A stretch of DNA of 64,000 bases, from NCBI GenBank assembly GCA_022578605.1, contig MU394062.1, positions 372,001 to 436,000 on the forward strand. Direction: 5' to 3'. Made by a program: the position numbers and the translations under genes. This DNA is from Camillea tinctor (taxonomy: Eukaryota > Ascomycota > Sordariomycetes > Xylariales > Xylariaceae). Positions 33,545-45,746 of the stretch are shown piece after piece (the stretch's first letter is position 1; every line of letters begins with the position of its first letter). Under the pieces are notes generated by a model that saw only the letters and a list, made by a program, of their open reading frames with translations, was not told where the DNA came from and did not search any database.

Positions 33545-35699
33545 GATTGCGCGGTATGATCTGGGTAGCAAGCAAATAGGAATGGGAGGATTGATGGATT
33601 GAACTGGTGAGTAGTATCTGAGAAGTGACTGAAGTTGGTGGCGAGATACAGCCCTTTTTACCTTGGAACGAGGCCAAATACATAAAGAATTTCTAGCGGT
33701 GTAAGTTCTGGGGGTAGATTCGTGGCCCCCTTTGATTCAACTGGCAATAGGGGTCAGAATGGGTAGTTCACAGACTTCAACCGGTTTCGTTCTATCGAAG
33801 AGTGTGTCTTCTATCCTATAGCACCAACAAGTTGCTAGCGGTCTAATGTAGATCGTGGGGCTGGTGGTGCACATTTTCCCATTTGGCCTATCTCACTCAA
33901 GACACAGGCCAGCACCAGGAGCCGACTCGTTTACAAGATAAGGCACCAGTAAGCCTACCACAGGTCTCTTCCATAGGATCCTTGCCGTCCCCCGTGGTGG
34001 GCCGCCGGCCTTCTGCGCGACGTAGTGTAGAGCACATAACGGCCAGCCCGGCCAGCCCGTCTACGCGGTCTACCCCTGAAATACAACTACCTAATGCTAG
34101 TTCCCGCTGTGGGCTGTTACACGCAACGGGTGTTGTACAACTGATTTTCACCGGGATTGTGTGTAAGTTAAGTCGTGATACCGTTATAGGTGAGTTCTAT
34201 AAGGTAATATAGCTGTAAAGCCGGCAACTCAAGATGAAACATTTTGTATTGAAACCTCTATCAATGCGTTTCAAGGTCGAGATGGAAATATTGAGCAAAA
34301 AGTCACTTCACTTGAATATGGGGACTCTAACGACATTTCAGGGGTGGGATGTACGAAAGAATTTCTGGTAAGGGTCTTCGTAGGGGTATGGCATAGACTA
34401 TACTGTATTGGAAAGTGCTGGCGGTGAAAAACCACCTGATGTGCCAATAAGCGAACGCGCGATATAGAGGACCCCTGGAAATCAGCCGCTCCTTCGCATC
34501 TCGTTGCCCACATTAACCGTTGAAAATCAACGGTTAGAATCAATTCGATGCGTCGACTGGGTGGACTACCTAGTGCAAGCTTCCCCCCGGTCTCATAGAG
34601 CTTTCGAAGAGTTCTCTTCACATATATTACACTAACCTAGACGGTAGCATTACGAAGTAGGCTCTCAACATTTTGGTAACGACGGCAGCTTATACCGAAA
34701 TTAACATGCCACCAGTTACCTACCTAGTTAGGTGCTCGTTGTGCATAGTCAACACAAATTACCAATGTAAATTATTTTTCATCGACGTTTTGACATTGCA
34801 AAACTCTCCTCAAAACAATGAATACCCTCTGTGCTCTCTAGCGTCATCATAGGTGGAGGGGGAAGAGGAGAATAACCTGGGTAAGAGCTAACATTAGTAC
34901 CTAGGTATGTAATGGGGTTTCAGAATTGTCGTTACTATTCATTCCGTTGCATGTGGAGATTTGGTACGTAATATAGCCAACATTGGATGGGGGTCCATTT
35001 TCACCCCACACAGGTCTTTACGAGTATACATTGCTTGTCCCAGGTTGGTCTAGGGGTTGTTCTGGAATGAAGCCCGAATAGGGGCTTGGCCCAGACTTAG
35101 ATCCTGCGTTTCCAAAGAAAAATCTCCTACAAGTAGCAAAAATACTTTCTACATAGAGACTAGTGACCCGGACCGTTGACATTTTAGAGGATTGTTTATC
35201 CGGGCCGTCCCTTCAAAGTTAGGAATTATACTTATTATAGTGTTGCATAGTTGGGAGGTCCATTGTATAGCCACGTAAATTCTAGCACTATGTTGCATTA
35301 ATCGAGCTACGACAAGTTTGAGCTTAGTTGAGGCCACCAAAACATAATATAAAACATAATACACAGAAGAAAACCCAGTTGATAGTATAATTCAGGAACA
35401 AACCAATGCTAATCGGTGTGAATAGATCAGACGTTAAAAAGGGTTAATTATTAGGTATCAAAAGAATCGCTATGCTATACACGTTTGAAGTACTAAACTT
35501 AATACTGTCGTTAATGACCGGTCAAATAAATATACACCTCTTGAACACAGAATCCGCATGAAGGATCGTCTAAAAAAGACCGCAAGCGTCTGTATCAGCT
35601 GGAAAAACCCTGGCTTTCCACCCTGATCCCGCCAAATTGTCTGCGAAACTGCCCCCAGCAAGAGTAAAAACTCTACCTAACTTAGGTAGCTTTCATTCG
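33545..35699. other. Intergenic in the gene-poor region
   Basis: The left end is the kinase-like gene promoter. A GC-richer pocket at about 33940-34100 has an open frame but no ATG and no recognisable product. A 10-bp inverted repeat lies at 34514-34536. The rest is AT-rich with no supported gene. Confidence 0.45.
34514..34536. repeat. Perfect 10-bp inverted repeat
   Basis: TAACCGTTGA and TCAACGGTTA flank a 3-bp AAA spacer. It contains the AACCGTT / AACGGTT core twice, resembling Myb-type sites by sequence only. It is not near a recognised start codon. Confidence 0.7.
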
Positions 35700-37106
35700 T
35701 TAATCCGAATGCTCACTCCACTTGATATCCACTTGCGTATTCTTCATGATGAACTTCTGGCTCGAATTATCGTCAAGTCGCTCCCAGGCGTCGTCAGCCC
35801 CGCCTTGGCAAGTTGCTGTAGATTGGCCACGCATTTGATTGAGATGAATAGATCGGGCGGCCCCTGGCTCTGATGAGTCTCCGTTGCGTGCGTACGACTT
35901 GCTGGAGGTGAATCCAATTCTCCTCAATAGGGGACGTAGGGAAGGAAGAGAACCGGCGATAATACCAAGTCCACATTCAACCATGGTCCATAGGACGATC
36001 TGACCGAAGTTGTCTGTGTATATATGAGTAAGTTTGGTTCGTCCCCAGTAGCGCGTAATGACTTACACAATTGGTTCTCCGGAACGGCATAGTACTGCAG
36101 CCATGGGAATCGCACGATGGTAGAAATACTCGCACTAATATCGTGTTAGAAATATTACCCCTAAGCAAAAGAGTAAGAGGGGTCCACGCTTACATCACAC
36201 CGAGGGCCAAAATACCGCAGAGGGTCAACTTCTGCTGTCGCTTCATACTTAGACCATAAATACTGGTATTAAGGAACATGGTTAGCATAGAAACTATGAA
36301 TAGTACCCCGGAGGTTTGTCAAGCTGCCCGACCAGCCTCAGCTAGAAAGGATGGATAGATCTGGCATAAAGGCGTATTGTGATTTATGGAAACTCACAGG
36401 AATGCAGGAATGATAGCGCAGGCCCAATCCGTGACAATGGCTGCTGCAGAGATGACTTCACTGAGGGTCTGAATTCGTCCGGTCTTATCGCAAGATCCGA
36501 GAGTGCTGTCCCAGCCGGCGGCGATGGGTTTACAGTTGACCAAAGCACCGATGAGACCTGCGAAGGCCGTTCCGACACTGACGATGATAATACTCCACAG
36601 AGGGTATGTATAGTACTTAGAATCCGTAATTCGTAGCAGGGCGACGCAAATGCTGGCTTTGATAAATGGAAGGGTCCAGACGTAGGTAACTTGGAAGCAC
36701 CAAAACCCTAATAAAATGTCAGCTGCGAAATCAAACATTGGTGGTTCTCATAGCGCATACATTTGTACCCGTTACTTATCATCTTTCCAGTAGGATCGTA
36801 CGCCATGATGACGGCATCATGCGTTCCCAGGCCGGACCAGGTATCCATCATTGAGAAAGTAGCGCAGAAGCAGAAGACAAACTAGATCGAAAGTGAGCCT
36901 TCATATCCAGACATAACCCTAAACCATGTCCTCTCAAAACATACCGTGCCAGCCACCATCAGGTAGTCATCTGAACCAAACGCCTTATTGCCCAGTCTCA
37001 CCATAATTCGGAGACCAACTGTGATCAAGGAGAAGACTAGAAGGGTGAGCGTGATGCCGAAAATAGCGGCGGCTAGGCCATCCGGCCGGAACTGCGCATC
37101 AGCCAT
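35700..37106 (-). CDS. Rhodopsin-type seven-helix integral membrane protein (PTH11-like)
   Basis: Six exons: 37106-36945, 36881-36761, 36707-36398, 36262-36194, 36134-36067, 36013-35700. They encode 347 aa with all phases agreeing. Seven hydrophobic helices can be picked out. They begin with GLAAAIFGITLTLLVFSLIT and continue through LMVAGTFVFCFCATF, YKWFWCFQVTYVWTLPFIKA, LWSIIIVSVGTAFAGLIGAL, VISAAAIVTDWACAIIPAFL, LTLCGILALGVIASISTIVR and IVLWTMVECGLGIIAGSLPS. The FGSDDYLM after helix 1, the WFYQ-like WFWCFQ and the C-terminal PSLRPLLRR are hallmarks of the fungal rhodopsin-like family that includes PTH11-type receptors. There is no N-terminal CFEM domain. The tail (about 90 residues) is cytosolic and hydrophilic. 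The ligand is unknown. It sits alone within gene-poor DNA. Confidence 0.9.
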
Positions 37107-40100
37107 AGTTGTAGTCCGTTTGACGATAATTAATCCGAGAGCGGGAAGCGAATTGGCCGTTGCCTTGATCGTTGCCTTTGTTGTGTCGTTTGGTCGTTTG
37201 GTCGTAAGGCCGGATAAGTCGGAGAGGCATCAACTTTCTTTTCTGTATCGGCGGACGTCTCGAGATCTTTTTATTTAAATCTTCACAGAAGGGTTCATAT
37301 TACGCTGGACGAGGTTAACATGGATTAAGAACTAGAAAAGATGGTAATGTAGCTTCCGACCCAACGATCCTAATATGCTAGGCGTAGGGATTCGCGGCAA
37401 GGATATTGTCTAACGTCAAGTGTATGTAACAGCACGTACCTCCTTAACCTAGCAAATTCTATCGCTTTTCTTGATAGATCTTATAGGGGCAATCAACAAT
37501 AAGACAAAAACGGCTACATAATATTAAAATCATGGACCGAGCCCTGCTATGGTAATAGCCAAGCTTATATTGTATACCGGAGTATCCCTTTAAAACCTAG
37601 ACGTGGGTCACCTCGTAACTCCACCTGTATGCAAGCTTTTCACTGCCTGTTACGGTCTAAAAAGCTCAAGGACTAAGAGTGGACCACATACAGGATAATG
37701 GAAGCACCCCCAAGGAAGCGAATAACCATTCCACGAAGAAGATCATGCGACTAGGCGTTCCACGCAACTGGGACAATGAATACCAGTGGTCTGTTGGACC
37801 TGGTGATGAAGTCCGAGCGAAGAGAAGCTATTCACAAACTTTACCTAGCGGCAACCTATCTATTCCTCACAAGCAAAAAAATTTTCCCTTCAGCTGGAAA
37901 CTTTGAAGCCTGTTCCTCCGAGAGTGTACAGTCAACAAAAGAGAAGCTGTTTGCTACATATTGTCGATATAATCTATAAAGTGAGGCCAGTGGTTTTTAC
38001 TATAAAGTCTCCCCCTATTTAAATAGAGGAACATATTTACTTACTTCACTTGCACTCTTTATTTGTATTTTTCATTATAAGAACTTTATAATAACCATCA
38101 TTACTTAGGTATATAAAGCATTATATGATATTGTTAAACAAGGATTCGGTGTCCATCCGTATAATCTTAGTCATCGAAAGAATAGACTAGTTTATTAACA
38201 AGCCCTGTCCATATAGTACCAATCTAACGGGGAGCGCTCGAGCACACTCTTCCAACGCCAGAATAGCATAAAATTGCTCCGTGTCCAGGTGTGTAGGGGA
38301 GATACCTAATCGGGACACCTCACTGCGCTAGGTATGTAAGTGGTCAGTTCCGCGCTCCGGGGAAGAATTGACAAGTGGACCGACGAACTTAAAGGATTTG
38401 GGAACTGAAACTACTAAAATGACTCCTATTACAACCCTCTGTTTCGTGTACCTCGTACCATATTTAACCTCGTATGTATCACGGCTAGACTGGTGTTTTC
38501 TACACTAGGTGATGAGCAGCATAGCTCAACAGCTTAGTTAGCGGGTGGTTTTGGGACATTTTACACGGACCAGCATAGCTCAACCTCGAGAACGGGCTTC
38601 GTGTTGTTCTTCATCACACTTGTGTTAACCAGATGTGAGCAAAGGTGAACAAAGTAAGTAAGTGCCTCGACTGGGTAAAAGCGGCAATAGGTTGCGTTGC
38701 ACCCCGGCAGGGAGTAGCCAGTTGGATTCGCCGCGTATAAACACTAACTAGATAGGCATGCACTTCACCGACAAGATGTTTTCTAGGTAGGTTAACCACA
38801 TACACTAGAAGCACCGCCTTCCACCCTGTTGCCCTCCCTCGGCTGACGGAGGGTCCCGGCATCGAAAACCCTCCTCTTGGCGCGCCATGAGGGGCTCTAA
38901 TATCAAGGGGTCTTCTACTTCTGGCGAAGTCACCGCGGCCTCCGCTCCGAAAATCCAATGACCAACTATATCCTATACCTCGCCAAGATCGGAGGCTCAT
39001 CGAAGAATGACGATCACTTCGGTAACTGCATAAAGCATTGGATGATTTCAGATGCTGAAGACGATCCCGGGTTCGAACACAGTCTCCAGTCTTTAGTGAT
39101 ATATCACATTTAATCCTAGGACCCAAGAGGCAATCTAGGTCTCAAATGAAATGAAAAGTTTGATCTTTGCCCCAAGAATTACGAAATGTATTTACCGTGA
39201 AGATCCCCTGTCGATGGAAACAATTCCGATTTCAAGACCAGTCTTCGCGGCCCGAAAGTAATCCTGGACGAATCACAGAATGGCTCAAACAAATATGATT
39301 AATCTCTTTGTTCTATTGTGAATAGTTGCTACGGTTTTATCGACAGCAATAGGTTCATGACATATCATTTCTGCTCACCTTTGCCCGTTGAAGCGTGGAG
39401 AACACTTCTGCATTGATCAAGTTATGCTTTATAGTCCTTTGCATCGATCTTATCGAACGCCTAGCATGGATTCAATTCTAGTTTGTCAAGCCGTTCGATT
39501 TTTGCAACGATCGTACGTCTCTGTTAAGCAGGAATCTTGATATGCCCTATTAAGTCAACATTGCTCGAATCACTATGTTACTCTTGCTGGATCTGATAAA
39601 AGGGGTTGGCAAACTCTTGGATTAACTAAAGCAAGGAATCGACATGAATCCCGGTACTCATTATTGCGACTAAATCTTGTCCATGGGTGGATAACGATTA
39701 TTGTTGTTACGCAAAGGACCCGAGCTGAAGATAGACGGGCGAGCTGGCCGCTCTATACCTAAAATGCTGACGTGTTTGCCCAAGCGCCCTTATACTTATT
39801 CCATACCATTGGAAAGCCTACCAGAATTCTAACACGCCCCCACGACAATGCCAAAATGATACTTCATTGCAAATGCAACCACTGTTTCATGCCCTTGGTA
39901 CTATGGACTTGGATGAAGCTCGTATGGGGAAATTTATGATTTTGTTTAATGGACAAAAAAGCTTTAGATCGGCTTGAGATCATCGACAAGTATGTTCGCC
40001 CGTTATACACCTTTCGAAACGATCGAATATTATCAAACCTTGGACCATTAAGAAGTATCGAAGAACACTAGAGGTTGAAGAAAAGGTCCATCTAGACCAA

Positions 40101-42525
40101 CTGCAATATGAAGATGAAGCAGCCTCTTTGATTTGGGACTAGGGAAGCTAGCTTAGCGAGACGGGAGCGTTGTCACCTAACGACTGCCGCCTGAGTGGAC
40201 AACGCTAATGGTTTTCTCCCCACGGATATCGCAACGCAGCTTAGCTGTACCTGGAAGGAAAGAAGTTTTTTTACAGAAGAACTAAAATCCAAGCTAGCTT
40301 AATTACACGGCCCTTGCTGGATGCTAACCCTCTCCCCCTTTTCAGGAAGCACATGTTTTCACCTTGTCAATTTTCTACACCACGACTCCTAACTCTGGAA
40401 ATTATACCTTCTGCCCCTGACTGATACAACGCAGACCCTATATGAAGGTAAAGCGCGGTTTCTGTTGCGGGAAAAGAACTTGAACGGGAACTACAAGCAT
40501 ACGCTGTCGTAGAATATTCATACGAATGAGCTCTTTGGTTACCAGTGGCCCCTATAGATCATCCACAAAACCAAGTCTTTATACAGCCCCCAGTGCAAAG
40601 AGTTTAGCCTCTGAGATCTCATCTCGTGCCACGATACGAACCTTGGATAGAGGAACTATATTTTGTTGTACTACGACATAAGCTCCCCAAGTGACCACGC
40701 CGAGCAACATAGTCCATATACATACAAACCATCTGGTTGTTCTGTTTTCTATGCTGGGCTCAACTCCTTACACCACGATTATTTGGATCTTGTGAGTGGC
40801 CACGGATTTCACTAGGGGGAGATATTTGATGAGTATGTTATAGACAACGATATACAGCTTAACAGGAAACACAAAGATAACGATGATAAAGAAGGACGTC
40901 CCAAAGGCTACCGTATAGCGTTTACAAATAGATGCTTTGCATAACTTGGACCGAAAAGGTTATGATCCGACTTGAAAATCGACGAAATCTTTCTCCCAAA
41001 CGTGTTCTCGACGTATACGACTTTTTTATTATTTACACAACCGACAACTGTTATATAACGATAGCATAGCGGCAAAGACTATCCCGTATCTACATCTAGC
41101 AATTTTCTCTAGCGTTTGGAATTTGTGTCCATTGCCGCCTATAAGAGGGCTGAGAGTTGTAGAAGTGATATCCCTGGATGTCAGGATAATTAGGATACAA
41201 TGGGCATGTCCAACCGTACAAGCGCCGTTATGAAAATACAGAGTAGTCTTATTGTCCTTGCGCAACAATCCACATTACATCACTCGAGACCAAACTATTA
41301 AGAGTTTGAAGTAGGCAACCGCGATCTTATTATATAGGAGACAAGAACTACAACAAAAAAGATACTTATTATACCGCTCCCTATACCTAAAATTGGTTCT
41401 TCAATATTTGCAAGATAACGTATTTCCATGTGCCCCGTGATCTAGCTACTGACACCTTAGTTGGGCATGAGATTGACTGACGTTATTTCTTGAAACTAAG
41501 TTCGACCTGCCAACGGTATTATTCAGATATCTTTTTGGCTATCCACCCGAAGAGTTCCCATACTCAACACATTTCGTAGTAAGATAGGAACTTGCAATAT
41601 AAAAATCTGTGAAATATGACTCTTATCTACCGATCCCTATCCAGCTCTCATAATATATTTTCACAACAGGGAGGATGGAAAATATATATTGTCGATTAGG
41701 AAGCTTTAAACACATCATAAGCCAGGTAGGGAATCTTCGGTCGGGAAATTAATACTGCCTCGTTTTCAACCTAAGGCATGATTGTAACCCACGTGATAGG
41801 AAAGTATCCCCGTGATGAAGTGTTGGTTACGCAAAGATAAAATGTGCGCCTTTTGGCATTGTCTACTAGCCCCCCTTTTTGGATAAAGATTGCAGAAGTA
41901 GACATACTTAGCTATACAATAGCACATGTCTGACCGATGATTCTATTCTTGAGACCACAGCAAGCAGACATTTCTGGTGTATTAAACTGTATATAATGAA
42001 GCCCCGAACGTTCTAAAGTTTTAGGAGCTGCCGTAATGGCGAATGGGTCGAGTTTTGGGTTTGATGTCTAACAGTTACTGTCTAAGTACACTCTGTTCGG
42101 AGCAGGAAATCATGAACCACACGGAATCACGTACATTCCTAGGAAAACAGTATTGCATGCAGCTATACTTCTTAATTCTTTGTTCAATAACAGGGTGATT
42201 AACTAAATTCTTTCGAGGACCCTAGTGACCCACTAACTCTGTAGTAAACACCTTGACTAGCTTGGTGTTCTTTCTTACCACATCTTACGTCTGTTGGGCT
42301 TACATAGGATAAGTCTGGACACGTGCTGCCATGAGAGGGAGGCATGTAACCTCCTCTTTGTTTCCTGTCTACGTCGGCCACATAAAAGCTAGAGACCTCC
42401 AAGATCTTAGTTATCCGCATCAAAAATATGAAGCACGATATCGAGTACACAAGCTATTAGAATAAATAACCAAAACAGATCGAATCTACCAATACCCTAC
42501 GAAGCCAGCTCAAGTTGACACGAAC
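37107..42525. other. Gene-poor region (5.4 kb)
   Basis: AT-rich DNA, stops in all frames over most of its length. A GC-richer island at about 38840-39113 contains a 51-codon plus-strand frame (38958-39113) and a wider open minus frame lacking ATG. A copia-type LTR-end-like string (TGTTAGAATTC on the minus strand) occurs near 39821-39831, without a partner found. No gene is claimed. Confidence 0.45.
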
Positions 42526-43830
42526 ATGGCGAGATGTAGCGAGTCCGTTTCTACCCCCAAAAGACGCAGAATTCTAGAAGTACCTGATGACGGAAATCCG
42601 GGAACCCAGACATCTCCCTGCAGGTCAAGGCTTGTGATATTTACCAAACCTCACTTCCCTGGGGAGGTCATCAACATGATCCTCAGCTTTGTACTTGCAC
42701 AAGAAAAGGTGTTCGCACACTTCAAGTACGAAGAACAGGACCTTCGTTTCTGCAATCCTGGAAGTACCGGTTTAGGTGGTCTAGCGGAGGTGTGTAGGTC
42801 GTCGAGGGACCGCATCAAGGCTTTGAAGAACAATCTCAGCGAGGCCGCTTATCTTTACCTTTACAATTACGCCGACAATCTTGTAAGACAACTCGAAAGC
42901 AGCCTGGATCAAATTGATGTCGAGATCGATGGCAATATGAGAACTGTGGACCTGGCCCTCGAGACTGATATAGTTTTCCTCGAAGGGTTACCTTGGAAAA
43001 TGTCAAACATGATACAGTTCCCGTCCATGGAGTACCTTGAGCAATCACCACAACATAAATGGCTTCTGAACGTCAAACATCCCCTCGTGAGGTTAGAAGA
43101 GCTAGATGCGGCAATTAGCACCATTCGGCAAACAGACGAGCTAAGCTCTGGTAAGCGCATATTGTGGGAGGGAGCTATGTTAAGCCTTCTTACAAACTGG
43201 GCTTCTAAGATGGATCGCCTCAAGATATTAGTTGGACCGTGGGATCCGAACAAAACTCCGGAAGAGCTAAGGCAAATAAAATTACCATTTCACCACAAGA
43301 TTTCGCTCACGACCGTGGAAGATAACTCGCTCACAGCCGAGCAGCGTGAAATGATCTGTTCTGTGACGTCCGGGCTGGTTGACTTCAGTCGCAGATGCCG
43401 TCGGCGGCTGTGGTCATGGACGAGGAGTGTGCAGGGTCGCATGTGGCTTAATTCTTGGGACGATTATGATGCTGAGAGAGGGGGAAAGCCACCGGCGTGG
43501 ATCTGGCTTGGAACAGATGATGGACATAGGTGGCTGAGGATAGGTTATGGGCCCTGGTGGCTAAGGGGAGAGTTGGTAAGGGAAGGTATGCCATCGTCGC
43601 ACCTATTCTGGCTGAAGAAGTCACAGCAAGGCAAGGCATGGCTGAACACATCCGACGGCTCCGAATGGTGGAGGAGCCATTCTCATGAGCCCTTCCTCGA
43701 GGGTGAGCCCGAGAAACCCCAGCCGTTTACTAAAATGCCAATTGCCTGTGACGACACGATCATGATAAAGACTGTCTTCGAATTTGATTTTGTCACGTTT
43801 CTGCCATCGGATGTCAGCGAAACGAACTAG
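42526..43830 (+). CDS. Hypothetical protein with C-terminal Trp repeats
   Basis: An intronless frame of 434 aa with an ATG in good context (AACATGG). Residues about 40-58 (KPHFPGEVINMILSFVLA) look like the first helix of an F-box, though weakly. The middle is helical with coiled-coil-like stretches. Residues about 296-382 are Trp-rich, with repeats spaced 9-10 residues: WLGTDDGHR / WLRIGYGPW / WL..., then WLKKSQQGKA / WLNTSDGSE / WW. This resembles short WLxTxxGxx-type repeats seen in some fungal hypothetical proteins. Function unknown. It is followed after 711 bp by the putative mitochondrial protein gene on the same strand and marks the start of the gene-dense block. Confidence 0.75.
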   Translation: MARCSESVSTPKRRRILEVPDDGNPGTQTSPCRSRLVIFTKPHFPGEVINMILSFVLAQEKVFAHFKYEEQDLRFCNPGSTGLGGLAEVCRSSRDRIKALKNNLSEAAYLYLYNYADNLVRQLESSLDQIDVEIDGNMRTVDLALETDIVFLEGLPWKMSNMIQFPSMEYLEQSPQHKWLLNVKHPLVRLEELDAAISTIRQTDELSSGKRILWEGAMLSLLTNWASKMDRLKILVGPWDPNKTPEELRQIKLPFHHKISLTTVEDNSLTAEQREMICSVTSGLVDFSRRCRRRLWSWTRSVQGRMWLNSWDDYDAERGGKPPAWIWLGTDDGHRWLRIGYGPWWLRGELVREGMPSSHLFWLKKSQQGKAWLNTSDGSEWWRSHSHEPFLEGEPEKPQPFTKMPIACDDTIMIKTVFEFDFVTFLPSDVSETN

Positions 43831-44540
43831 ATTATGGAGTATATATCAACGGCTACGAAGCATGGCAGGAAACATGGTAGGAAACATGGTAGGAAAAGGG
43901 GGTAAGCCCCCTATCTCTTCAAGTTAAACTGAAAGGTGCAATGGATTAATCGAAGTAAAGGGTTATAACTAGGTGCTTGCATAAGTGTTAAAAAATAAAG
44001 CTTTATTTTCTTCAGTATTATATATATATCTCCTGTGTGAATTCGATATATTACAACTGATATGGATATAGTACTAGTAGTAGGTACGTCTGGTGCTGAA
44101 GGTAAGAGAAGAACATTCCAAAGTTGCTCAGGAGTTGGAGATTGTGGAGATTGTGGAGATGGACAAGGGGGTGGCCATCTAACTACGTGCACTACATGGC
44201 TCTGTCAGCTGGCAATAGCTGATTAACTACACCAGACCATTGGTCCCCACTTAAATGCCATTTCTTTTTTTTTTTTCTTCTTCTTCCCACCTTCACTTGA
44301 CTTATCTTATCTAATCCAATTCCTCCCCCGTCAATATCAATTCTCGATATTCAGTTTGACATGACACCCATCAATCAGCTCTGAGACCAGGATACCACAG
44401 CTGTGTGTGCGCGCTCATTGTTGAACTCATTAGACTCATCCCGACTGTATGTCATCCCTACTACAGAAATAGGGAATCGGCAGCGTCGAGCAAGCAAACT
44501 GCCCTGATCTAGATCGAAGAGAAGACAAGGAGAAAGAATC
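43831..44540. other. Intergenic with short tandem repeats
   Basis: It contains tandem copies of GGAAACATGGTA (about 43866-43897), tandem GGAGATTGT (about 44134-44160), and a T/C-rich tract (about 44266-44290) about 250 bp before the next start. No gene was supported. Confidence 0.5.
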
Positions 44541-45746
44541 ATGTTCGCCAGGTGCTGCAGACGCCAAATATGGCGCGTCCCCCAGTTTCTGCCTACGAGG
44601 GGAATCTATCCTGTGGTGCGGACCATCAACAGCAGTACCGCCACTGCCCAGGTGGCTGCTCAAGGGGCAGCTCGGGAGATAGCTCAGGAGACGCTCTCTG
44701 CTGTTAACAAGGAAACCCCCAACAATGCAACACCGGAAGAACCGAAGAAGAACAAGTATGGAAGAGTGATTGTAAGGCCTCAAATTCACTCGCCTAATTG
44801 TGAATTTACCAGCAAAGTCGCCAGATTCCTAGATCTGGAGGTTGTTATGGAAGACCCAGAGACGTCTCCGTTTATAGCCCAGTACCACCCATGGGAACGC
44901 CGTTGGACGTACCAACAACACAAAGACACAGACAAGGACCCCAAAAAGCTTAAATTTGATTTTCGGCCTCTCTGGAACTGCGAGCCGAACAGGAAGTGGA
45001 AGGTCAAGGTGTACGACACATCCCTAGCCTCCATCCGTAAGAGTATAGCGTCCCTACGGCAAGTCCGTGGCCATATGCACAGCGCCCTAGCTAGGGTATT
45101 CAATTTAAACAATGTCAACCTAGTGAACCTCGGTGAGCTTTCCGCCCCTAAGCCCGAGGATGACGGAGACGCCTACCCGCTCGTGGACTTCAAAGATCTC
45201 AGGGCTTGGGTCGAGAGAGACGGTTTCAACCGCCCGATTGTAATTTGGGTCTCCGTCGCCCATCTAGAATCCGAAAACCTGGCAGACGGGCAGTGGAAGA
45301 GCAGGATACGAGACCCGCCTCCCATATGGAACGATACCTTGCGGGCCTTAGCCTCAGGCAAAACGCCGACGGAGCATACGGATGAATTCTCGTGGATCCT
45401 CGAGCGCTTCGTCGACACGATCGGACAGACCGCGAGGTCCGGCCCAGGCCGTTCCTTGTTCAGAGACGGCGCCACCGAACCGCCCCAGCGGCTGCCTCTC
45501 ATCTTCTCCATCCGCGAGCACTACTTCTGGTTCCTCTGGGAGAACGCCCCCTACGGCCCCATGACCTGCCAGTACTCGGGCGCCTGGATCCCCCGGATCC
45601 AAGGACAGAAGCTGCCGCACGAGATACCGATTCCGGTGGGGCAGACGAAACCGACTAAACGCGTTTGGACACGAACTGTACAGAAGCGCCAAACCGGAAC
45701 CCTACCGCGGGACGTGGACGATGAGTCGCAGTCAACTAATTCCTGA
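44541..45746 (+). CDS. Hypothetical protein, probable mitochondrial targeting
   Basis: An intronless frame of 401 aa starting at an ATG preceded by an A/G-rich leader. The first about 35 residues (MFARCCRRQIWRVPQFLPTR...) are rich in Arg with no acids, typical of a mitochondrial presequence. The rest is globular with motifs such as HPWERRWTYQQHKDTDKD, RPLWNCEPNRKWKVKVYD and REHYFWFLWENAPYGPM, but no known domain was recognised. Function is unknown; mitochondrial location is an inference from the N-terminus. The 3' half has strong G/C-ending codons, which supports a real gene. Confidence 0.75.
   Translation: MFARCCRRQIWRVPQFLPTRGIYPVVRTINSSTATAQVAAQGAAREIAQETLSAVNKETPNNATPEEPKKNKYGRVIVRPQIHSPNCEFTSKVARFLDLEVVMEDPETSPFIAQYHPWERRWTYQQHKDTDKDPKKLKFDFRPLWNCEPNRKWKVKVYDTSLASIRKSIASLRQVRGHMHSALARVFNLNNVNLVNLGELSAPKPEDDGDAYPLVDFKDLRAWVERDGFNRPIVIWVSVAHLESENLADGQWKSRIRDPPPIWNDTLRALASGKTPTEHTDEFSWILERFVDTIGQTARSGPGRSLFRDGATEPPQRLPLIFSIREHYFWFLWENAPYGPMTCQYSGAWIPRIQGQKLPHEIPIPVGQTKPTKRVWTRTVQKRQTGTLPRDVDDESQSTNS

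Noticed and set aside
33883..34212. 109-residue frame in a GC-richer pocket
   Set aside because: It has no ATG at its beginning and no recognisable domain; composition alone does not support a gene.
38500..38595. Two copies of CAGCATAGCTCAAC 55 bp apart
   Set aside because: A short direct repeat without inverted ends or conserved spacing; likely chance or trivial duplication.
39821..39831. Copia-type LTR end TGTTAGAATTC on the minus strand
   Set aside because: No second LTR copy, primer-binding site, target duplication or reverse transcriptase motif was found in the window. One 11-bp match is too weak.
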